From positions 37,875 to 101,874 of the forward strand of contig PKDZ01000005.1 of assembly GCA_002862785.1 (NCBI GenBank): a DNA stretch of 64,000 nt, given 5' to 3'. The position numbers were made by a program, and so were the translations under genes. Positions 58,911-64,000 of the stretch are shown one piece after another (position 1 is the first letter of the stretch; every line of letters starts with the position of its first letter). The notes under the pieces are model-generated. The model was not told where the DNA came from, searched no databases, and saw nothing but the letters and a program-made list of their open reading frames with translations. This DNA comes from Flavobacteriales bacterium. Its GTDB lineage: Bacteria; Bacteroidota; Bacteroidia; Flavobacteriales_D; Sanyastnellaceae.

Positions 58911-59571
58911 CTCCGGCGGGCAGGGTGATGGGCAGAGTCAGCACTGGGGCCTCTTCGGCGTCGGGCTGTTGCGCGTTCTCTTCGGTCGGTTCGGTTCTCT
59001 CCTCCACCGGGGTCTCGTGATTGGGCTCGGTCCCAACCTCATCGGACGCTTCTGCCTCCATGACTTCCGGGGTCACTTCCGGCGTTTCAGATTCGTTGAC
59101 GTCCACAGCCGCTGCCGGTTGAGGCTCCACCACGACCGGAGTCGATTCAATAGGCTCAGCAGATTCCGTCATGGGCTTCGTGGCGTCCGCCACAGGCTCG
59201 GTGTTGGTCCCGGCCTCCTCGAGGGTCACCTCTTCCACATCCCTTTCCTGAGCGGCGGGTGTCACGACGTCGAGCGGAGCCACTTCAGTGGGGACCTCAA
59301 TGGTTGTCTCGACCGGGGCCGAATTCATTGGGGCCTCGGTGGAAACGGGAGCAGACACCGGAGCGGCTTCATCCGCGGTCCACAGGAAGCTAACTGTGGC
59401 CAGCAGGGCCATGGCTCCTGCGGCGAGGATGGCCTTCTTGCCCGTGCTCATGGCCGGGGCGGATGGCGGAGTGTACGGCGGGGCCGGAACGGAACGTTGA
59501 GACAACACGTCACGACAACGCGCGTCGAAGGCGTTATCAAACGATTGCGGGTCCTGAGGAGTGTCCTTCAT
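58900..59571 (-). CDS. Single-pass membrane protein with acidic Pro-rich tail, possible anti-sigma
   Basis: A 223 aa protein. A cytoplasmic head of about 44 residues (FDNAFDARCRDVLSQRSVPAPP) is followed by one transmembrane helix at about 45-66 (KKAILAAGAMALLATVSFLW) and 155 residues rich in Glu, Pro, Thr, Val and Ala. The topology matches anti-sigma factors of Bacteroidota, with a short head that could bind sigma, but no known anti-sigma signature is present. Its ATG overlaps the sigma stop (ATGA, 59568-59571), the arrangement usual for a sigma/anti-sigma pair. I infer that role from position. Confidence 0.6.
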   Translation of the reverse strand: MKDTPQDPQSFDNAFDARCRDVLSQRSVPAPPYTPPSAPAMSTGKKAILAAGAMALLATVSFLWTADEAAPVSAPVSTEAPMNSAPVETTIEVPTEVAPLDVVTPAAQERDVEEVTLEEAGTNTEPVADATKPMTESAEPIESTPVVVEPQPAAAVDVNESETPEVTPEVMEAEASDEVGTEPNHETPVEERTEPTEENAQQPDAEEAPVLTLPITLPAGGGL

Positions 59572-60164
59572 GGTCGATGGGCCCCTTCATCCTGGGGCTC
59601 GCTTGGGTTAGACTGTGCTCGGGCGGAAAGGGTTGCAAGGACGCGCTGCAAATATTTTCGGGCCCGGCTCAACTGGCTTTTCGAGGTGTTCACATCGACC
59701 CCGAGCTTGTCCGCAATCTCTTGGTGCTTGAAGCCTTCGATGACATACATGCAGAAGACCGTGCGGTACCCGAGTGGGAGCTGGGCGATGGCGTGTTCGA
59801 GCTCATCCGCCGTGAATTCAAGGTCGGGATGGCTTTCCAGATCGCGGGGTGTGGAATGCACCTCGTCGATGTCGTGGTGGTGGCGGTGCTTGAGGTTGCG
59901 TCGGTAGTGGGTGATGGCCGTGTTGACCACGATGCGCCGCATCCACCCTTCGAAGGAGAAATCCTGCCGGTAGCTCTTGATGTGCTTGAAAATCTTGACA
60001 AAGCTGTCCTGCAGGACGTCCTCGGCATCCTCGCGCGCATTGGTGTGGCGAATGGCGGTGGCGAAGAGCTGCCCGCTGAATCGGGCATACAGCTCGCGTT
60101 GGGCGGAAGGCCGCTGGGCCTTGCATCCCTCGATCAACTGTTTGACGTCCTCACTCGATGCCAT
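59568..60164 (-). CDS. ECF-type RNA polymerase sigma factor
   Basis: A 198 aa sigma-70 family factor. Region 2 has NAREDAEDVLQDSFVKIFKHIKSYR and FEGWMRRIVVNTAITHYRRN; region 4 has LPLGYRTVFCMYVIEGFKHQEIADKLGVDVNTSKSQLSRARKYLQ. A His-rich stretch (KHRHHHDID) lies between the two. ATG 60164 is used. It heads an operon with the downstream membrane and envelope proteins. The targets are unknown. Confidence 0.93.
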   Translation of the reverse strand: MASSEDVKQLIEGCKAQRPSAQRELYARFSGQLFATAIRHTNAREDAEDVLQDSFVKIFKHIKSYRQDFSFEGWMRRIVVNTAITHYRRNLKHRHHHDIDEVHSTPRDLESHPDLEFTADELEHAIAQLPLGYRTVFCMYVIEGFKHQEIADKLGVDVNTSKSQLSRARKYLQRVLATLSARAQSNPSEPQDEGAHRP

Positions 60165-60210
60165 CGCGCTCTCAAAGAACGTGAAGGGATGCGCATTCGT
60201 TGCCTTGGGT

Positions 60211-61221
60211 TCAGTCGAATCGGCTCCGGTCAATTCCAAGCCACTCGAGGGCGGCACCATGAAACATCAGGGCCCGATCCTCCTTGGACAGCTCCATGTC
60301 GGTTTCGAGGTAGCGACCGAATTCGAGGTCGCCCAAGGGGAAGGGGTAATCCGAGCCCATCACAATGCGTCCGGCGCCCTGCAATTCCAGCGCGTACTGG
60401 GTCATGCGGGCATCATGGGTGATGCTGTCCACCCAGAAGCGGCCCACATAATCCCGGGGATTGTTCGGGTTGTCGACTGCCACGAGGTCGGGTCGACACC
60501 GCCACCCATGTTCAATCCGGCCGAGCGTCGCGAGGAAGGCCCCAGAAGCATGGCTGAACATGACCCGGAGGTTTGGGTACCGATCGAAGACACCGGAGAA
60601 GACCATCGAGCAGGCCGCCCGTGATGTCTCGGCCGGCATGCCGACCAGCCAGGGCAGCCAGTATTTGGTCATCATCTCCTTGCCCATCATGTCCCATGGG
60701 TGGATCATGATGCACATCCCCAGCCGCTCGCAGGCCTCCCAAATCGGGTTGAAACGGGGCTCGGAGAGGTTGTATCCGTTGATGTTGGATCCAATATGGA
60801 TGCCATGAAGACCGATTTCCTTGCACCGCTCCAGCTCCTGGAGGCTCAGCTCGGTGTCCTGCATCGGCAAGGTTCCGAGCCCGACGTAGTGGCGGGGATG
60901 GTCCTCGACCGTGCGGGCGACATCATCGTTGAGGAACCGGGCGATGTCATGGGTGTCCTCTGGCTTGGCCCAATAGGCGAACAGGACGGGGATCGTGCAC
61001 ACCACCTGAACCTGAACCCCGAAGCGGGCATATTCCTCAATGCGAATCTCGGCGTCCCAGCAATTGGCCTGCACTTCCCGGAAAAAGCGATCGCCCTGCA
61101 TCATCCGAGCCGCGCCCTCCTTGTGATGCTCGAGGTGGATGAAGGCCCCGTAGCCCAGCTTCCGGCTCCAATCCGGGAGCGATTTGGGCATGATGTGGGT
61201 GTGGGTGTCAATCTTCAGCAT
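60211..61221 (-). CDS. Amidohydrolase of the ACMSD family
   Basis: A 336 aa metal-dependent (beta/alpha)8 enzyme resembling 2-amino-3-carboxymuconate-6-semialdehyde decarboxylase. Metal ligands are readable as DTHTHIMP (HxH), MIHPWDMMG, MFSHASGAF and GSDYPFPLG. ACMSD acts in the kynurenine degradation of tryptophan. No other kynurenine gene is in the window, so the reaction may differ. A TAACTTCC box lies six bases before the ATG. The stop is 46 bases upstream of the sigma-factor start, so readthrough is possible. Confidence 0.85.
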   Translation of the reverse strand: MLKIDTHTHIMPKSLPDWSRKLGYGAFIHLEHHKEGAARMMQGDRFFREVQANCWDAEIRIEEYARFGVQVQVVCTIPVLFAYWAKPEDTHDIARFLNDDVARTVEDHPRHYVGLGTLPMQDTELSLQELERCKEIGLHGIHIGSNINGYNLSEPRFNPIWEACERLGMCIMIHPWDMMGKEMMTKYWLPWLVGMPAETSRAACSMVFSGVFDRYPNLRVMFSHASGAFLATLGRIEHGWRCRPDLVAVDNPNNPRDYVGRFWVDSITHDARMTQYALELQGAGRIVMGSDYPFPLGDLEFGRYLETDMELSKEDRALMFHGAALEWLGIDRSRFD

Positions 61222-61227
61222 CCGGCC

Positions 61228-61235
61228 GGAAGTTA
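61228..61235 (-). promoter_or_regulatory. -7-like box TAACTTCC
   Basis: Minus-strand TAACTTCC, six bases before the ATG at 61221, overlapping the stop codon of the upstream gene. Confidence 0.3.
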
Positions 61236-62879
61236 AGGTCGGGCCTCTGCGCGGCGTTCGACGCGCCGCAAATCCAGTCGGTTGTTCGGGGTCACCCTCC
61301 ACCCCGACCAATCGGTCGAGACCAGGTGCACAACGTCGTCGTGCCACAACGGAATGACGGGCATGGCGTCCAGGACGAGGCGCTCAGCTTCGCTCATCAG
61401 GGCGAGGCGCTTCTCTCCTGTTGGGAGCAGGCTGGCCGCATGAAGCAGGCTGTCGACCCGCTGGTCCGCATATCGGGTGTAATTCGGACCGCCCGGCGTC
61501 CAACGATCGCTGTCGAAGAGGCCCAGGAAGTTCTCGGCATCCGGGTAGTCCGCCAGCCATGACTTGCGAAAGAGGGGCACCTCGCTCCTCGCCACCCGCT
61601 CCGCATCGATTCCACTGGGGGCCACGTCGATGTCGATGTCGAGGCCAAATTCGGACCACGCGTGTTGCAAGGCGGCGGCGAGCTCAGCCGTAGCTGGCTT
61701 GGTGCCCAACGTGCCCAATGACCGGCGAACCAAGGGCGGCTCGGTTCCGATGCCCACCTCGGTGAGGAGCGCCCTCGCCGCCTCTGGATCGTGAAGCAGA
61801 TGGGGATGGAGTGGGCGTTCGTTCTCGGTGAACCCGGGCATACCGTGGGGCACAAATCCCCGGGCCACCGAGGCCCCGCCAGCCCGGAGCTCCTGGACGA
61901 GCAACCGACGGTCAATGGCCAGGCTCATGGCCCTCCGCACCCGGGCCTCGATCGGGACGACTCCGAGGCTGGCGTAAGACGCCGAATCCATGAGCAGACC
62001 GATGTAGTCCGTCTTGAGGAAGGGAACCGAATGGCGCTCGAACCGTCCTTCCCACTCCTCCTTCCATTGTCCATTCTCCTCGAAGAAGACCTCCATCCAC
62101 TCGGGCTTCGGGGCCGACACGAAGTCATACCGTCCCTGCCGGAATCCCAGCATCTCGGCTCCCTCCTCCCGGTTGAACTCGATGCGGACGCCTTCGAGCC
62201 GGGGCAATCGGCGACCCTGATTGTCCCGCATCCAGTACTGCGGGTGGCGGTGCAGGACCATGGCCGTCTCCGCCAGCCACCCCTTGAGCAGGAAAGGCCC
62301 AGTGCCGAGGTCATCGAGGTTGGGATCCCCGTCGAGTCCGCCACCCTTCAGGATGCTGGCCTGGGGTGTGGCGAGCAGGCTGGGAAAGACGGGGTTGGGG
62401 GCCTCGAGCCGGAGGACAAGGCTGTCCTCCCCGATGGCTTCGATTCCGCTTTCCTTCCGGAGCCCGTCGAGGACCCATCGGCCCGGCAGCGCCTCGTCCG
62501 GGTCGAGCATGCGCGCAAAACTCCGGACCACATCCTCCGCATGCAGCGAAGAGCCGTCGTGGAACACCGCGTCTGTCCGCAGCCGGAACCGCAGGGTGAG
62601 TCCATCCTCCGAGATGGACCAGGATTCCGCGAGAGCCGGCACCACATGGAGCGCATCATCAAATTCGAGCAGTCCCTCATAGAGCTGATCGACGATCCAC
62701 AGGGTCTCGAGATCAGTGGCCCGGGCCGGATCCAGGGAGCGGATGCCATCGGCCGCGTTGTAGACGAAGAGGTCCAAGCCATCGCCTCGTCCTTCCTCGG
62801 AACAGCCGGCGAAGACCACCACCCCCAACAGGATGGACCACGCCCATCCCCTGCTTTGACAGACCGTCTGAGGGAACAT
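61233..62879 (-). CDS. Oligopeptide/dipeptide-type ABC substrate-binding lipoprotein
   Basis: A 548 aa solute-binding protein of family 5 (DppA/OppA). Lipoprotein signal with FAGC, C26. The hallmark segments are YNAADGIRSLDPARATDLETLWIVDQLYEGLLEFD, ALAESWSISEDGLTLRFRLRTDAVFHDG and the ATPQASILKGGG... FLLKGWL pocket. No permease or ATPase gene is adjacent, so it is an orphan component. A TAACTTTT box lies four bases before its ATG. It may be read with the ACMSD-like gene, 11 bases downstream. Confidence 0.9.
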   Translation of the reverse strand: MFPQTVCQSRGWAWSILLGVVVFAGCSEEGRGDGLDLFVYNAADGIRSLDPARATDLETLWIVDQLYEGLLEFDDALHVVPALAESWSISEDGLTLRFRLRTDAVFHDGSSLHAEDVVRSFARMLDPDEALPGRWVLDGLRKESGIEAIGEDSLVLRLEAPNPVFPSLLATPQASILKGGGLDGDPNLDDLGTGPFLLKGWLAETAMVLHRHPQYWMRDNQGRRLPRLEGVRIEFNREEGAEMLGFRQGRYDFVSAPKPEWMEVFFEENGQWKEEWEGRFERHSVPFLKTDYIGLLMDSASYASLGVVPIEARVRRAMSLAIDRRLLVQELRAGGASVARGFVPHGMPGFTENERPLHPHLLHDPEAARALLTEVGIGTEPPLVRRSLGTLGTKPATAELAAALQHAWSEFGLDIDIDVAPSGIDAERVARSEVPLFRKSWLADYPDAENFLGLFDSDRWTPGGPNYTRYADQRVDSLLHAASLLPTGEKRLALMSEAERLVLDAMPVIPLWHDDVVHLVSTDWSGWRVTPNNRLDLRRVERRAEARP

Positions 62880-62883
62880 GCGG

Positions 62884-62891
62884 AAAAGTTA
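62884..62891 (-). promoter_or_regulatory. -7-like box TAACTTTT, 4 nt before start
   Basis: Minus-strand TAACTTTT followed by CCGC and the ATG at 62879. Confidence 0.42.
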
Positions 62892-62915
62892 AACCTCAGG
62901 GGACGTGCGCGGTTC

Positions 62916-62923
62916 TACATTCG
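62916..62923 (+). promoter_or_regulatory. -7-like box TACATTCG upstream of the TonB receptor
   Basis: TACATTCG, seven bases before the ATG at 62931; it faces the minus-strand box in a 51-base divergent region. Confidence 0.4.
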
Positions 62924-62930
62924 CTGCCCG

Positions 62931-64000
62931 ATGCCCACCGCGATGTCCACCACGCGCCTCCTACTGCTTCTTCTCGTCGCCCTGCCTGGGCTCCTCCGCG
63001 CCCAGGAGGCAACCCTCAGCGGCCGCGTCATCGACTCCGAGACCGGCGAATACATCCTCGGGGCGACCGTCATCGTGGAGGGGGAACCCATTGGGACGTC
63101 CACCAACACCTACGGTTTCTACAGCCTGACCCTGCCAGCCGGAGAACGCCGGCTCAATTGGTCGTTCATCGGGTACGTCACCGAGACCCGGACGCTGTCC
63201 CTCGACCAGAACCAAACCCTCGACATCGAACTGCGGCCCAACGTCATCGCGGTGGCCGCCGCGGAGGTCGAGGCCGAGCGCTCCGCCCACACGGAAAGCA
63301 CGGACATGGGCAAGGTCAATGTCGGCGTGGAGACCATCAAGTCCCTCCCCGCCCTCCTCGGCGAGGTGGACGTGCTCAAGGTGATTCAGTTCCTCCCGGG
63401 CATTCAGAGCGCGGGAGAGGGCAATTCAGGATTCTACGTCCGGGGGGGCGGCCCCGACCAGAACCTGGTGTTGGTCGATGACGCCGTCGTCTACAACGCT
63501 TCTCACCTGTTCGGTTTCTTCAGCGTGTTCAACGCCGATGCCGTCAAGGACATTGAGATCACCAAAGGCACCATGCCGGCCCGCTTCGGGGGCCGGGTTT
63601 CCTCGGTCTTGGACATCGGACTGAAGGAGGGAAATGCCCGCCGGACGGCCGTCAGTGGCGGCCTGGGACTGATCAGCTCCCGCCTGACCGTGGAGGCCCC
63701 GCTGGTGGAGGACACGGCCAGCTTCATCATCAGCGGACGGAGGACCTACATCGACGTGCTCGCCAAGCCCTTCGTGAATCCCGAGAGCGCTTTCTCCGGG
63801 TCGGGCTACTATTTCTATGACCTGAACGCCAAGGTCAACTGGAGGGCTTCGGCCAAGAACCAATTCTACTTGAGCGGATACTTCGGACGGGACGTGTTCG
63901 ACTTCCGGTCCAGCGCGAGCAACTTCGGCAGCCGGATTCCATGGGGCAACGCCACCGTCACCGCGCGTTGGAACCACGTCATCAACGACAAGGCCTTCCT
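62931..64000 (+). CDS. TonB-dependent outer-membrane receptor (3' end outside window)
   Basis: The first 356 codons of a TonB-dependent receptor. Signal peptide to LLRAQ (about residue 25), then a carboxypeptidase-D-regulatory-like domain (ATLSGRVIDSETGEYILGATV; TNTYGFYSLTLPAG; SFIGYVTETRTLSL) common in Bacteroidota receptors, then the plug (LPALLGEVDVLKVIQFLPGI; GFYVRGGGPDQNLVLVDDAVVYN; ITKGTMPARFGGRVSSVLDI) and the first barrel strands. It imports a large ligand with TonB energy. Ligand unknown. The frame is open at the window edge. Confidence 0.93.
   Translation, partial: MPTAMSTTRLLLLLLVALPGLLRAQEATLSGRVIDSETGEYILGATVIVEGEPIGTSTNTYGFYSLTLPAGERRLNWSFIGYVTETRTLSLDQNQTLDIELRPNVIAVAAAEVEAERSAHTESTDMGKVNVGVETIKSLPALLGEVDVLKVIQFLPGIQSAGEGNSGFYVRGGGPDQNLVLVDDAVVYNASHLFGFFSVFNADAVKDIEITKGTMPARFGGRVSSVLDIGLKEGNARRTAVSGGLGLISSRLTVEAPLVEDTASFIISGRRTYIDVLAKPFVNPESAFSGSGYYFYDLNAKVNWRASAKNQFYLSGYFGRDVFDFRSSASNFGSRIPWGNATVTARWNHVINDKAF

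Overview
The window is a gene-dense, GC-rich piece of a Bacteroidota chromosome, most likely from a Flavobacteriales-type marine organism. The family-level clues are three secreted proteins with type IX secretion C-terminal domains, a PorQ-like secretion component, two bacillithiol genes (bshA, bshC), a fused E1 alpha/beta dehydrogenase, a MutS2 lacking the Smr domain, a GlmU-like protein with a reduced N-terminus, and the absence of Shine-Dalgarno sequences. Many genes instead carry a TAnnTTTG-like box close to the start codon. No tRNA, rRNA, CRISPR array, insertion sequence or phage gene was recognised. Almost every base is coding; only the gaps at 27755-28022 and 57823-58034 exceed 200 bases.

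Layout. 1-3822 (minus): a membrane-anchored metallophosphoesterase cut by the window edge, then a translationally coupled binding protein/permease/ATPase operon for iron-complex, heme or cobalamin uptake. 3918-8562: acyl-CoA carboxyltransferase beta subunit, a HEAT-like protein, a CoA-type NUDIX hydrolase divergent from aat, an acyltransferase-like protein that appears to lack catalytic motifs, a small winged-helix protein and a 48-residue basic protein, the last two sharing a bidirectional terminator. 8709-16150: sugar MFS permease, a large type IX cargo adhesin, an ECF sigma factor preceded by a five-copy heptamer array, a MerR/B12-binding regulator and the GlmU-like protein. 16214-25084 (plus): lon, porQ-like, cmk, a GH3/beta-lactamase fusion lipoprotein, bshA and a small membrane protein, largely overlapping. 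25101-33798: aroQ, a cation-chloride cotransporter, an acidic TPR/coiled-coil secreted protein, a FAD oxidoreductase and an outer-membrane barrel with TSP3 and SPOR repeats.

33809-46353: COG2509-type flavoprotein, the fused E1 dehydrogenase, small proteins, miaA-mutS2, a type IX secreted serine protease, an S41 protease and a DUF1573 lipoprotein. 46428-57822: pterin carbinolamine dehydratase, a DegT aminotransferase coupled to a sugar-phosphate transferase, a SirB1-like protein, rhomboid protease, dnaN, a GT9 glycosyltransferase coupled to dapD, ruvX, a HAD phosphatase, bshC and a second gliding-type secreted protein. 58035-64000: an ECF sigma / acidic single-pass membrane protein / predicted envelope protein module, an ACMSD-like amidohydrolase, an oligopeptide-type binding lipoprotein and the start of a TonB-dependent receptor.

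The most notable structure outside the genes is twofold. A TAnnTTyG box ends exactly four bases before the start codon of at least 13 genes, which suggests leaderless or near-leaderless transcripts. Five alternating copies of TTGTTCA/TGAACAA lie in the 148 bases between the MerR gene and the ECF sigma gene. Coordinates, motifs and overlaps were read directly; families come from recognisable motifs; functions of unrecognised genes are not assigned.
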